A DNA stretch of 64,000 bases, from positions 1,984,001 to 2,048,000 of the forward strand of contig NZ_JABWRJ020000001.1 in the NCBI RefSeq assembly GCF_014268935.2, read 5' to 3'. A model generated the notes under the pieces. The model saw nothing but the letters and a program-made list of their open reading frames with translations, made no database searches and was not told the DNA's origin. The position numbers and the translations under genes are program-made. Position 1 is the first letter of the stretch. The number at the start of each line of letters is the position of its first letter. Shown piece after piece: positions 1 to 8,884 of this stretch. Origin of the DNA: Pseudomonas peradeniyensis (GTDB taxonomy: Bacteria; Pseudomonadota; Gammaproteobacteria; Pseudomonadales; Pseudomonadaceae).

Positions 1-158
1 TGCTAAGTGGCAACCATGCACATATCCGGCGTTGGCGGATGAAGCAGTCCCTTGGTAGGACCTTCGAACGACGCGCCGATCTTCTGGAAAGTCGCTCGCT
101 TTCTGGAGAAGAGAAGAAGCTGCTCGAGGAATACATCCGCGAGCGGGACGATAGTTAA
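1..158 (+). CDS. trmD: tRNA (guanine-N1-)-methyltransferase TrmD, C-terminal end
   Basis: This is the last ~52 codons of TrmD, cut by the left window edge; the reading frame begins at position 3 and stops with TAA at 156-158. TrmD makes m1G37 in tRNAs and so prevents frameshifting. Visible residues [12 protein letters not shown] followed by a KQSLGRT stretch and a charged helical tail are typical of the TrmD C-terminus. rplS follows after 42 bp, the usual rpsP-rimM-trmD-rplS order, so this is probably one ribosomal operon. The catalytic knot region lies outside the window. Identification is firm from the tail plus context. Confidence 0.9.
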   Translation, partial: LSGNHAHIRRWRMKQSLGRTFERRADLLESRSLSGEEKKLLEEYIRERDDS

Positions 159-200
159 ACGTATCGATGGTGGATCAAGTATCCATCTTAGGAGCACAGC

Positions 201-551
201 ATGACCAACAAGATCATCCAGCAGCTCGAAGCCGAGCAGATGAGCAAAGAGATCCCGACCTTCGCACCAGGCGACACCGTTGTCGTTCAGGTTAAAGTGA
301 AGGAAGGCGACCGCTCGCGTCTGCAGGCGTTCGAAGGCGTCGTTATCGCCAAGCGTAACCGCGGTCTGAACAGCGCCTTCACCGTGCGCAAGATCTCCAG
401 CGGCGTTGGCGTAGAGCGTACCTTCCAGACCTACAGCCCGCAGATCGACAGCCTGGCCGTGAAACGTCGTGGTGACGTGCGTAAAGCCAAGCTGTACTAC
501 CTGCGCGACCTGTCCGGCAAAGCCGCTCGCATCAAGGAAAAACTGTCCTGA
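201..551 (+). CDS. rplS: 50S ribosomal protein L19
   Basis: A 116-residue protein of the usual L19 length. L19 sits at the 30S/50S interface of the ribosome. It starts [13 protein letters not shown] and contains the L19 signatures [27 protein letters not shown] and the C-terminal [16 protein letters not shown]. The ATG at 201 is preceded by TAGGAGCACAGC, a strong ribosome-binding site. It is the last gene of the trmD operon and is followed at 588 by a clear intrinsic terminator. Confidence 0.98.
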   Translation: MTNKIIQQLEAEQMSKEIPTFAPGDTVVVQVKVKEGDRSRLQAFEGVVIAKRNRGLNSAFTVRKISSGVGVERTFQTYSPQIDSLAVKRRGDVRKAKLYYLRDLSGKAARIKEKLS

Positions 552-587
552 GTACAGTTTGCCTGGCGGCCTAGGCCGCCTTGCGAG

Positions 588-615
588 AAAAAAGCAGCCT
601 TCGGGCTGCTTTTTT
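588..615 (+). terminator. Intrinsic terminator after rplS
   Basis: GCAGCC - TTCG - GGCTGC stem with an upstream A6 run and a downstream T6 run. Because of the A run it may also work from the other strand. A second GC-rich inverted repeat (GGCGGCCTAGGCCGCC) lies just upstream at about 565-580. Confidence 0.93.
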
Positions 616-651
616 GCTTTCTGCAACCCGACCTTGCGATGTGACCCGAAG

Positions 652-1059
652 ATGACCACCCGAGACCAGGAAATCCAGCGCCGCACCGAGCTGTCGGTGA
701 CCCGCGTGACCAAGGCGGTGTTCCCCAACACCACCAACCACCACAACACCCTGTTCGGCGGCACCGCCCTGGCGTGGATGGACGAAGTGTCGTTCATCGC
801 CGCCACCCGGTTCTGCCGGTTGCCGCTGGTGACCGTGTCCACCGATCGTATCGATTTCAAGCACCCGATCCCGGCCGGTTCGATCGTCGAGCTGGTGGGC
901 ACGGTGATCAAGGTCGGCAACACCAGCCTGCAGGTGCAGGTGGATGTGTTCGTCGAGAACATGTACCTCGATGGCCGCGAGCAGGCGATCCATGGCGTGT
1001 TCAGCTTTGTCGCCATCGATGAGGACAAGCGCCCGGTGCCGGTGCTGCCGTTGGCCTGA
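652..1059 (+). CDS. Acyl-CoA thioesterase, hotdog fold (YciA/BACH-like)
   Basis: A 135-residue single-hotdog protein. Members hydrolyse acyl-CoA thioesters to free acid and CoA in the cytosol, usually as hexamers. The family motif is seen as NHHNTLFGGTALAWMDE near residues 26-42, with the conserved N-x-H/N-x-x-x-GG arrangement, followed by the FKHPIPAGSIVELVG strand. The frame is open far upstream into rplS; the ATG at 652 is chosen because it gives the normal family length and begins just after the rplS terminator. Chain-length preference cannot be told from sequence. Confidence 0.85.
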   Translation: MTTRDQEIQRRTELSVTRVTKAVFPNTTNHHNTLFGGTALAWMDEVSFIAATRFCRLPLVTVSTDRIDFKHPIPAGSIVELVGTVIKVGNTSLQVQVDVFVENMYLDGREQAIHGVFSFVAIDEDKRPVPVLPLA

Positions 1060-1085
1060 TTGCCCTCGCGTTGGTTTGACGCGTT

Positions 1086-1166
1086 CCTGTAGGAGCGGCT
1101 TCAGCCGCGATCACCCGCAACGCGGGTGCCAGGCATTCATCGCGGCTAAAGCCGCTTCTGCAGGTC
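1086..1166. repeat. REP inverted pair
   Basis: Two inverted copies of a REP-like motif (TGTAGGAGCGGCTTCAGCCGCG and, facing it, CGCGGCTAAAGCCGCTTCTGCAG), with a small GCGGGT hairpin between them. It lies between the convergent thioesterase and antiporter genes, and its right arm touches the antiporter stop codon, so it may serve as the 3' end signal of both. Confidence 0.85.
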
Positions 1167-2985
1167 AATGCGCCACAGGCTGCTCGGTTAGCTCCGGCTC
1201 CACCAGTGCCACCAATGTCCATCCAGGCTGCGGCTTGAGCGGATTGTCCGGGCTGGCCACATGCACCCAGCCTTGCCCGTCCCGGGCGAACAGCAGCGTG
1301 GCCCGCAGGCCATGCAGTTGCTGGTAATCGCTCCAGCCGAAGGCCTCGGTCAGCGTGGTGCTGTACAGCTCGGCACCCTGGTGCAGCAGCTTGGCCAGCT
1401 GTCCATAGGTCATCGGGCTCGACCCGAGCAATTGCCCGCGATGCTCCTCGCTGGCCCGGTGCTTGTCGCTGCGCTGTTTTTCCAGGCCGCTGGCCAGCAC
1501 GAACAATCGGGCCTGGCCGAAGTCATGGCGAAAACGCGCACAGGCCAGGGCATTGAGCTCGCCCGCCGGTGACAGCCCCAGCAGATGGCCCAGGCCGACC
1601 AGGTCGAGGTGGGCGTCGGCGTGCTGCGAGGCAGGGTTGCCGAAGTAGGTCGGCAGGTTGTCCATGCGCGCGGCGCGGATGTTCTCCCAGCTCGAGTCGG
1701 TCAGCAGCACCCGACAGCCCAGTTGCTGCAGGGCCTTGGCGACTGCCCGCGCAGGCGGGTTGGCGCCGACCACGAGGAACCCGCTCGGCGCCGGCTCCGC
1801 CACCTTCAACAGGCGGGCCAAAGGCCTGGCGGTGGCGCTTTGCAGCACCACGGTGCCGATGATCACAGCGAAGGTCAGCGGCACCAGCAGCAGCGCGCCG
1901 TCGTGCCCGGCCTGGTCCAGGCGAATGGCGAAGATCGCCGACACGGCCGCCGCCACGATGCCCCGTGGCGCGATCCAGGCCAGCAATGCCCGTTCCCGCC
2001 AGCTCAGCGGCGAGCCCAGGGTCGACAGCAGGACATTCAGCGGCCGTGCCAGCAACTGGATCACCAGCAGCAGCGCCAGTACCGCCGGCCCCAGGGCCAG
2101 CAGCGCGTGCAAGTCGAGTCGCGCGGCCAGGAGAATGAACAGCCCGGAGATCAGCAGCACGCTGAGGTTCTCCTTGAAATGCAGGATCTGCCGCACGTCC
2201 ACGCCGGGCATGTTGGCCAGCCACATGCCCATGAGCGTGACCGCCAGCAGGCCCGATTCGTGGACGATCTGGTTGGCGGCGATGAAGATGCCCAGCACCG
2301 CCGCCAGCGAGGCCAGGTTGTGCAGGTATTCCGGCAGCCACTGCTCGCGCATGACCTGCCCGAGCAGCCAGCCACCGGCAACGCCCAGCGCGCTGCCGCA
2401 GAAGATCACCCCGGCAAAGGTCGCCAGGCTGTGGCTCAGGCCGTCGCCGGCGGCGCTGGCGATGATGAAGCTGTATACCACCACCGCCAGCAGCGCGCCG
2501 ATCGGGTCGATGACGATGCCTTCCCAGCGCAGGATGTTGGCGATCGCCGCCTTCGGTCGCACCACCCTCAGCATGGGCACGATCACTGTGGGGCCGGTGA
2601 CCAGGGTCAGGGTGCCGAACAGGATCGCCAGCGGCCAGTCGAAGCCCAGCAGCCAGTGGGTGGCCAGGGCGATCACCAGCCAGGTGCTCAGCGCGCCGAC
2701 GGTGACCAGGCGGTGCACCACGCTGCCGATCTCGCGCCATTGCGACAGGTGCAGGGTCAGGCTGCCCTCGAACAGGATCAGCGCCACCGCCAGCGACACC
2801 AGTGGCATCAGCAGCGGGCCGAACAGCGCCTGGGGCTGCAGCCAGCCCAGCACCGGCCCGGCGAGGATGCCGCACAGCAGCAGGAACAGGATCGCCGGCA
2901 GCTTCAGGCGCCAGGCCAGCCATTGGCAGAGCAGGGCGGCAGCGCCGATGCCGCCGACACTCAAAAGAATCTGCTGTTCGTTCAC
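1165..2985 (-). CDS. CPA1-family cation:proton antiporter with C-terminal nucleotide-binding-like domain
   Basis: A 606-residue protein. The first ~390 residues are strongly hydrophobic with about 12 membrane segments, including the Na+/H+ exchanger signature GTLTLVTGPTVIVPMLR and a later EGIVIDPIGALLAVVVYSF stretch carrying the conserved acidic residue. From about residue 395 (FLVVGANPPARAVAKAL) comes a Rossmann-type TrkA-N-like domain, then a ~100-residue cytosolic tail. Predicted role: exchange of Na+ or K+ for H+ across the inner membrane, possibly gated by a nucleotide. It uses a GTG start. It is divergent from xerD with only 68 bp between them, so their promoters must be close or overlapping. 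The ion specificity is unknown. Confidence 0.86.
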   Translation of the reverse strand: MNEQQILLSVGGIGAAALLCQWLAWRLKLPAILFLLLCGILAGPVLGWLQPQALFGPLLMPLVSLAVALILFEGSLTLHLSQWREIGSVVHRLVTVGALSTWLVIALATHWLLGFDWPLAILFGTLTLVTGPTVIVPMLRVVRPKAAIANILRWEGIVIDPIGALLAVVVYSFIIASAAGDGLSHSLATFAGVIFCGSALGVAGGWLLGQVMREQWLPEYLHNLASLAAVLGIFIAANQIVHESGLLAVTLMGMWLANMPGVDVRQILHFKENLSVLLISGLFILLAARLDLHALLALGPAVLALLLVIQLLARPLNVLLSTLGSPLSWRERALLAWIAPRGIVAAAVSAIFAIRLDQAGHDGALLLVPLTFAVIIGTVVLQSATARPLARLLKVAEPAPSGFLVVGANPPARAVAKALQQLGCRVLLTDSSWENIRAARMDNLPTYFGNPASQHADAHLDLVGLGHLLGLSPAGELNALACARFRHDFGQARLFVLASGLEKQRSDKHRASEEHRGQLLGSSPMTYGQLAKLLHQGAELYSTTLTEAFGWSDYQQLHGLRATLLFARDGQGWVHVASPDNPLKPQPGWTLVALVEPELTEQPVAH

Positions 2986-3053
2986 GCGGGCTCCCTCTGC
3001 ATGCCGTGTTATGAAAGACTAAGCGTCATTTCGTCGTTTGCCACCGAGTCTTC

Positions 3054-3950
3054 ATGCCTGCACTGGACCACCCCCTGATCGACCAGTTCCTCGATGCCCT
3101 TTGGCTGGAGAAGGGGCTGTCCGACAACACCCGCGCTTCGTACCGCAGCGACCTGGCGCTGTTCAATGGCTGGCTGCAGGAGCATGGCGTGGCACTGCCT
3201 GATGCCGGGCGTGAGCTGATCCTCGACCACCTGGCCTGGCGTTTCGACCAGGGCTACAAGCCGCGTTCGACCGCGCGTTTTCTTTCCGGGGTGCGCGGGT
3301 TCTTCCGTTACCTGCTGCGCGAGCGGCTGGTCGCTGTCGACCCGACGCTGCAGGTGGACATGCCGCAACTGGGTCGGCCGTTGCCGAAGTCGCTGTCGGA
3401 GGCCGATGTCGAAGCCCTGCTGCAGGCGCCGGACCTCGGCGAGGCCATCGGCCAGCGCGACCGTGCCATGCTCGAGGTGCTCTATGCCTGTGGCCTGCGC
3501 GTGACCGAGCTGGTCAGCCTGACCCTGGACCAGGTCAACCTGCGCCAGGGCGTGCTGCGGGTGATGGGCAAGGGCAGCAAGGAGCGCCTGGTGCCGATGG
3601 GCGAGGAGGCGGTGGTGTGGATCGAGCGCTACCTGCGCGATGGCCGAGCCGAGTTGCTGGGCGGGCGCCCCAGCGACGTGCTGTTTCCCAGCCAGCGCGG
3701 CGAGCAGATGACCCGCCAGACCTTCTGGCACCGCATCAAGCACCAGGCGCGGGTGGCCGGCATCGACAAGCCGCTGTCGCCGCACACGCTGCGCCACGCC
3801 TTTGCCACGCACCTGCTCAACCATGGCGCCGACCTGCGCGTGGTGCAGATGCTGCTGGGCCACAGCGACCTGTCCACCACGCAGATCTACACCCATGTGG
3901 CCAAGGCGCGGTTGCAGGAACTACACGCTTTGCATCACCCTCGAGGTTGA
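3054..3950 (+). CDS. xerD: Site-specific tyrosine recombinase XerD
   Basis: A 298-residue tyrosine recombinase. With XerC it resolves chromosome dimers at dif, activated by FtsK. N-terminal SAM-like core-binding domain (residues 5-85, LIDQFLDALWLEKGLSDNT), then catalytic domain with the Arg in CGLRVTELVSLTL, the HTLRHAFATHLL box (H-x-x-R), the LLGHSDLSTTQIYTH box and the catalytic Tyr in that same box. Its length matches XerD. In many Pseudomonas dsbC follows directly; here a 6-kb Rhs island intervenes. Confidence 0.96.
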   Translation: MPALDHPLIDQFLDALWLEKGLSDNTRASYRSDLALFNGWLQEHGVALPDAGRELILDHLAWRFDQGYKPRSTARFLSGVRGFFRYLLRERLVAVDPTLQVDMPQLGRPLPKSLSEADVEALLQAPDLGEAIGQRDRAMLEVLYACGLRVTELVSLTLDQVNLRQGVLRVMGKGSKERLVPMGEEAVVWIERYLRDGRAELLGGRPSDVLFPSQRGEQMTRQTFWHRIKHQARVAGIDKPLSPHTLRHAFATHLLNHGADLRVVQMLLGHSDLSTTQIYTHVAKARLQELHALHHPRG

Positions 3951-3996
3951 CGCTCGGGCGATCATCCAGCAGATTCCGACACCTCAAACGCTCGAT

Positions 3997-4056
3997 ATGG
4001 AAATCAAGCATGACCAGGTTCAAGTGCCCTGCAGCCGTGCGGTTGCCGGTCAGTAA
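3997..4056 (+). other. Possible 19-codon leader ORF coupled to rhs
   Basis: A short ORF (MEIKHDQVQVPCSRAVAGQ) ends TAATG, its last A being the first base of the rhs ATG. The rhs start itself lacks a good ribosome-binding site, so translational coupling is conceivable. There is no homology evidence; it could equally be the leftover 3' end of a deleted upstream gene, or chance. Confidence 0.25.
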
Positions 4057-7000
4057 TGTCTGACGCCCTGTGGGCCGCCCGCGAGGGCGATGCGCTGATG
4101 CACACCTCAATGATGGCCGACATCGTCAGCGGCGTGCTGGAAGTGGCCGCCAACGTCGCCATCGGCATGCTGGCCACCGCGGCGGTAACCGCGGCGTTGG
4201 GCCTGACCGTGGCCACTGGCGGCCTCGGCTGCTTCGTGCTCGGCGCGGTGGTGGGCATCGTGGTCGGCGTGGTCATGAGCAAGACCGGGGCCGACAAGGG
4301 CTTGAGCAGTTTATGCGAGGGTATCGGCAACTTCCTGTTCCCGCCCTCGGTGCAAGCCAACATCCTCAGCGGCTCGAAGAATACCCACACCAATGGCAAA
4401 CCGGCCGCCCGCGCTGCCGGCGTCATCGTTGCCGCCGCTGCGCCCGCTGGCAGCGACGCGGCTCAGCCACCGGCCGAGGAGGAGGAAGAAAGCTTCCTCG
4501 ACATGGCCAAGGGCTTTTTCTCGCAGATGTGGCGGCCTACGGTCGCCAGCCCGGCGCCGAACACCGAGCCTGCCGACGACGACAAGATCCTCTGCAGCAA
4601 GCATCCGCCGATGCCGCCGCAGTACCTGGCCGAAGGCTCGAGCAAGGTCACCATCAACGGACACCCGGCCTGTCGCAGCGGCGATCGCAGCACCTGCGAG
4701 GCGGTGATCGTCGACGCCGGGCTGGTCTCCGATAATGTGCGCATCGGCGGCGACTCGATCGTGGTCCGCGAGATTCGCAGCGGCAAGACCCCGGGCATCG
4801 GCCTGGCGATTACCGCCTTGATGATGCTGCGCGGGCGCGGCGGCAAGTTCTACAGCAAGTTCGGCTGCATGGTGATTGGTGGCATCGGCAGCGCCGTCAC
4901 CAGCCAGGTGACCGGCGCGATCACCAGCGCCATCGCCGGCTCACCCAACCCGGTCCACAGCGCCACTGGCGCCAAACTGTTGAGCGGCGAAGCCGAGCTT
5001 GATTTCAGCCTTCCGGGCTTGATCCCGTTGGACTGGCAGCGCTACTACAACAGCCGGGATGAACGCCGCAACGGCCTGTTCGGTGCTGGCTGGAGCGTCG
5101 ATTACGAAGTCTTCGTCGCTATCGAGGCACATCCTGAAGGCGGCGAGCGCCTGCTGTTCACCGACGAACAGGCACGGGTCGTCGACATGGGCCATATCCC
5201 TCTTGGTGATGGCGTGTTCAGCGCCGGCGAAGGCCTCAGCGTGCGTCGCGCGCACAATGGCGAGCTGCTGATCGAAAGCGTCGACGGTCTCTATCGCCTG
5301 TTCCAGCCCGCCCCGAACAATCCGCAGCGCCTGCGCCTGGCGCAACTGGGTGACCGCAACGACAACCGCATCTACCTGGACTACGACAGCAACGGCCGCT
5401 TGCTCAGGCTGCGCGATACCTTCGATGTGGTCCAGGTGCAGGTGGTTTACAGCAGCCAATGGCCAGCCCGGGTCAGCCATATCGAGCGATGGTACAGCGA
5501 CGAGTCGAACGAGCTGCTGGTCAGCTATGCCTATGACAGCAACGGCGACTTGGCCGAAGTCCGCGACGCCAGCGGCCAGGTGCAACGGCGCTTCGCCTAT
5601 GACCAGGGCCGGCGCATGGTCGAACACCAGCTGCCCAGCGGCCTGCGCTGCTTCTATGAATGGACTCGTGCTGCAGACGACTGGCGCGTGGCCCGGCACT
5701 GGACCGACGACGGTGACGAGTACCGTTTCGACTACGACATCGAGGCTGGCATCACCCGGGTCACCGACGGCCTGCAGCGGGTCAGCAGCCGCCACTGGAA
5801 CCCGCAGTACCAGATCACCCAGTACACCGACGCCCTCGGCCACACCTGGCGTTTCGAGTGGAACGACGAACGCCAGTTGCTGGCCGCCACCGACCCGCAG
5901 GGCGGGCAATGGCAGTACCTGTACGATGAGTCCGGCAACCTCTGCGAAAGCATCGACCCACTGGGCCGCAGTGAGGCGACCCAGTGGCTGGAACACTGGT
6001 CGCTGCCCCGGGTACAGACCGACAAGGCCGGCAGGCGTTGGCGCTATCGCTACGACCAGCGCGGCAACTGCAGCAGCGAAACCGACCCGCTGGGCCACAC
6101 CACCCGCTACCGCCATGACGAACGCGGCCAGGTGGTGGAGATCATCGATGCGGCGGGCAAGCACAAGCACCTGCGCTGGAACGAATTGGGCCTGCTGATT
6201 GAACAGGTCGATTGTTCGGGGTATCCGACCCGCTTCAGCTATGACCGGCGCGGGCATCTGCAGGCGGTCACCGATGCCCTCGGCGAACGTACCGAGTACC
6301 AGTACGATGCCCAGGGCCGATTGCTCGGCTCGCAATTGCCCGATGGGCGCAGTGAGCACTATCAGCTTGATCGCAACGGCCAGCTCAACAGCTATACCGA
6401 CCCCGCCGGGCACTCCACCCAATACCGCTATAACCGGCGTGGCCAGGTGCAGCAGCGTATCGATCCGCATGGTCGGCGGGTGCAGTTCAGTTACGACGCC
6501 TACGGGCGGCTGCTGGCGCTGACCAATGAAAATAGCGAAAGCTACAGGTTCAGCTGGGACCTGGCTGATCGCCTGACTGAACAGCAGGATCTGGACGGCA
6601 GCGCCAGCCGCTATCACTACGACCGGCTGGATAACCTCAGTTGCGTTGAGTACCTCCCCGCCCCCCAAGGCGATGCTGAAGCGATCATTCATCAATTGCA
6701 CCGGGATGCCGTCGGGCGCTTGATCGAAAAGCGCACCGATGATGGTGAAACCCAGTACAGCTACGATCCCCTTGATCAACTGACGGCAATCAGCTTCACC
6801 GACAAGGCAGGCAACAGCGAGCAACTGGCCTTCGCTTACGATGCCCTTGGCCAATTGCTGGAAGAGCACAGCGCCAATGGTGTGCTGCAACATCACTACG
6901 ACGAACTCGGCAACCTGGTCCAGACCCAGCTGCCCGACGGCCGCTGGCTCAACCGCCTGTACTACGGCAGCGGCCATCTGCATCAGCTCAACCTCGACGG

Positions 7001-8429
7001 CAAGGTGATCAGCGATTTCGAACGCGACCGCCTGCATCGTGAAGTGCTGCGCACCCAGGGCCGGGTCAGCACCCGCAGCGAGTACGACCGCAGCGGTCGT
7101 TTGCGCTCACGCCTGCGCCGCCCCAACCACCAGCCGCCGCAACTGCCGGCTACGGTACAGCAACGTTTCGATTTCGACTCGGCAGACAACCTGATCGGCC
7201 GTTTCAACCAGCAGCCCGGCAGCCAGCACCAGCAATTGCTGCACTACGATGCCAGCGGCCGGATCATGGCCAGCCAGGACGCTGGCCAGGGCCAGAGCGA
7301 AACCTTCGCCTACGACGCTGCCGCCAACCTGCTCGACGGCCCCCAGGCCGGCATCGGCCTGGTACGTCATAACCGCTTGCTCACCTACCAGGACAAACGC
7401 TACCGCTACGACGGCTTCGGCCGCCTGATCGAGAAACGCAGCAGCCGACGTGGCATCCAGCACTTCAGCTACGACGCCGAGCACCGCCTGATCCAGGTGC
7501 GCAGCCAGCACGGTGGGCGCGAACGGATACTGAACATGCGCTACGACCCGCTCGGACGGCGTGTCGAGAAAAGCGAATATGACGATCAGGGCAATCTGCT
7601 CGACCAGACCCGCTTCGCCTGGAATGGCCTGCGCTTGTTGCAGGAGCATCGCTACAGCCAGACCAGCCTTTACCTGTATGTCGAAGACAGCCACGAACCC
7701 TTGGCGCGGGTTGACGGTGCGGGGCAGCACCAGCAGGTGCGCTACTACCATAACGATCTCAATGGCCTGCCCGAACAGTTGACGGATGACAGTGGCGAGG
7801 CGGTCTGGCAGGCGCGCTATCAGGTCTGGGGCAATACCCTGCAGGAAGTGCGTGAGGCGCATTTCATCGAAGAGCAGAACCTCAGGTTTCAGGGACAGTA
7901 CCTGGACCGTGAAACGGGCCTGCACTACAACACGTTTCGGTTTTATGATCCGGATGTCGGGCGGTTCACGCAGCCGGATCCGGTGGGGCTTGAGGGCGGG
8001 CTGAATCTATACTATTACGCGCTTAATCCTTTTACCTGGCTTGACCCGCTCGGTCTGACCAGTTGCGGCACACCGAGGAAGTCCGCAAATCCGGCAAAAG
8101 TCATTAATGATCTTAAGGCATTCGGCGGTAGGCGTTTCCGTTTTGGCGGTAATACATTCAAACTTGACAAGAGTGGTATGAAGCATATTCTTGAGCGTCA
8201 TCATCCTAAATACTGGGATGGCTCGGTCAAGGCGCGTCAAAGTTTCCTGTCTCCGAAATTATCGATCCAAGATGTTTCGAGTGTTGTTCGCGATGTCATG
8301 AGGCAGAATAGAGATGTGTTGGTCGGTAAGGGTACTGTTGGTAAATACCAGGTCAGTGGTACTTCCGGGGGTGTAGAGTACGTTGTTGGACTTAATAACG
8401 GCAGAGTAGGGCAATTGTATCCAAAATGA
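4056..8429 (+). CDS. PAAR-domain Rhs polymorphic toxin with variable C-terminal toxin
   Basis: 1457 residues. Such proteins are carried by type VI secretion, with the Rhs repeats forming a cocoon around a C-terminal toxin. Order: prePAAR motif AAREGDALMH (residues 7-16); paired hydrophobic segments (about 23-75); acidic linker; PAAR-like domain (about 170-245, ILCSKHPP...VTINGHPACRSGD); DUF6531-like start (NPVHSATGAKLL, PGLIPLDWQRYYNSR); many YDxxGRL/YRYDxxG repeats; and the conserved core end RFQGQYLDRETGLHYNTFRF...DPLGL (to about 1334). The last ~123 residues are the toxin, with SGMKHILERHHPKYW and a C-terminal YVVGLNNGRVGQLYP. The latter resembles EndoU/BECR-type RNases, but that is only a suspicion. 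The last 4 bases overlap the next gene (ATGA). No EagR chaperone, VgrG or T6SS gene is in the window. Confidence 0.93.
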   Translation: MSDALWAAREGDALMHTSMMADIVSGVLEVAANVAIGMLATAAVTAALGLTVATGGLGCFVLGAVVGIVVGVVMSKTGADKGLSSLCEGIGNFLFPPSVQANILSGSKNTHTNGKPAARAAGVIVAAAAPAGSDAAQPPAEEEEESFLDMAKGFFSQMWRPTVASPAPNTEPADDDKILCSKHPPMPPQYLAEGSSKVTINGHPACRSGDRSTCEAVIVDAGLVSDNVRIGGDSIVVREIRSGKTPGIGLAITALMMLRGRGGKFYSKFGCMVIGGIGSAVTSQVTGAITSAIAGSPNPVHSATGAKLLSGEAELDFSLPGLIPLDWQRYYNSRDERRNGLFGAGWSVDYEVFVAIEAHPEGGERLLFTDEQARVVDMGHIPLGDGVFSAGEGLSVRRAHNGELLIESVDGLYRLFQPAPNNPQRLRLAQLGDRNDNRIYLDYDSNGRLLRLRDTFDVVQVQVVYSSQWPARVSHIERWYSDESNELLVSYAYDSNGDLAEVRDASGQVQRRFAYDQGRRMVEHQLPSGLRCFYEWTRAADDWRVARHWTDDGDEYRFDYDIEAGITRVTDGLQRVSSRHWNPQYQITQYTDALGHTWRFEWNDERQLLAATDPQGGQWQYLYDESGNLCESIDPLGRSEATQWLEHWSLPRVQTDKAGRRWRYRYDQRGNCSSETDPLGHTTRYRHDERGQVVEIIDAAGKHKHLRWNELGLLIEQVDCSGYPTRFSYDRRGHLQAVTDALGERTEYQYDAQGRLLGSQLPDGRSEHYQLDRNGQLNSYTDPAGHSTQYRYNRRGQVQQRIDPHGRRVQFSYDAYGRLLALTNENSESYRFSWDLADRLTEQQDLDGSASRYHYDRLDNLSCVEYLPAPQGDAEAIIHQLHRDAVGRLIEKRTDDGETQYSYDPLDQLTAISFTDKAGNSEQLAFAYDALGQLLEEHSANGVLQHHYDELGNLVQTQLPDGRWLNRLYYGSGHLHQLNLDGKVISDFERDRLHREVLRTQGRVSTRSEYDRSGRLRSRLRRPNHQPPQLPATVQQRFDFDSADNLIGRFNQQPGSQHQQLLHYDASGRIMASQDAGQGQSETFAYDAAANLLDGPQAGIGLVRHNRLLTYQDKRYRYDGFGRLIEKRSSRRGIQHFSYDAEHRLIQVRSQHGGRERILNMRYDPLGRRVEKSEYDDQGNLLDQTRFAWNGLRLLQEHRYSQTSLYLYVEDSHEPLARVDGAGQHQQVRYYHNDLNGLPEQLTDDSGEAVWQARYQVWGNTLQEVREAHFIEEQNLRFQGQYLDRETGLHYNTFRFYDPDVGRFTQPDPVGLEGGLNLYYYALNPFTWLDPLGLTSCGTPRKSANPAKVINDLKAFGGRRFRFGGNTFKLDKSGMKHILERHHPKYWDGSVKARQSFLSPKLSIQDVSSVVRDVMRQNRDVLVGKGTVGKYQVSGTSGGVEYVVGLNNGRVGQLYPK
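7818..8057 (+). repeat. Rhs core-end direct repeat, copy 1 (copy 2 at 8885-9124)
   Basis: The 3' end of the Rhs core is duplicated 1067 bp downstream. The stretch 7920-7982 is identical over 63 bp to 8987-9049, and similarity extends from 7818 to the DPLGL boundary. Both copies keep the Rhs reading frame, so recombination between them would delete the present toxin and immunity gene and fuse the core to the second toxin. Confidence 0.93.
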
Positions 8430-8884
8430 AGAATAAAATTATTATTGAAACCTATGTAAAGACGGGTGAACGGTTTGCCGATTTCTTCGAATATGAAGGA
8501 GGATTTAATGGCCAGGCGTCTATCGAAGGTGCGCTGGTTCTTACGATTGATGGCACAGCGCTTATTGACAGAAGCATGTTTGATTACGTCGATGACCTGT
8601 GGAGCTATTTGTCAGAAGGATTGCTACAGGTCAGTGAAGGCAAATCGTTTAGCTGTTTTTTTCCTGACCAGCCCATCGAAGTCAAACTGACTCCCAGCAA
8701 CGGTCGTCTGCAGGTGAGCGTCACCTGCCATAGTGAGGTTTCTGTTGCAGTCGATAAAGATGAATTTGTCAGGGTCATGAGCGAGCACGCACGCAAATTT
8801 TTCACCTGGTTGCAGGCGATAGAGCCTGGCGCCAAAGGTACTTGCGATTACGCACTGGGACACCTGAACAAAATTCGTCGGTAA
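8426..8884 (+). CDS. Probable immunity protein to the Rhs toxin
   Basis: A 152-residue acidic, cytosolic-looking protein with no signal peptide or membrane segment. It begins inside the last codons of rhs (ATGA overlap), the normal place for the cognate immunity gene, and ends exactly where the displaced Rhs tip begins. I recognise no named immunity family. Its G+C content is lower than that of the Rhs core, as for the toxin end, which fits acquisition as one toxin-immunity module. Function is inferred from position only. Confidence 0.75.
   Translation: MKNKIIIETYVKTGERFADFFEYEGGFNGQASIEGALVLTIDGTALIDRSMFDYVDDLWSYLSEGLLQVSEGKSFSCFFPDQPIEVKLTPSNGRLQVSVTCHSEVSVAVDKDEFVRVMSEHARKFFTWLQAIEPGAKGTCDYALGHLNKIRR

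Noticed and set aside
4941..7925. Long antisense open frames opposite the Rhs core
   Set aside because: They arise from the repetitive GC-rich Rhs codons; no start signal and no domain.
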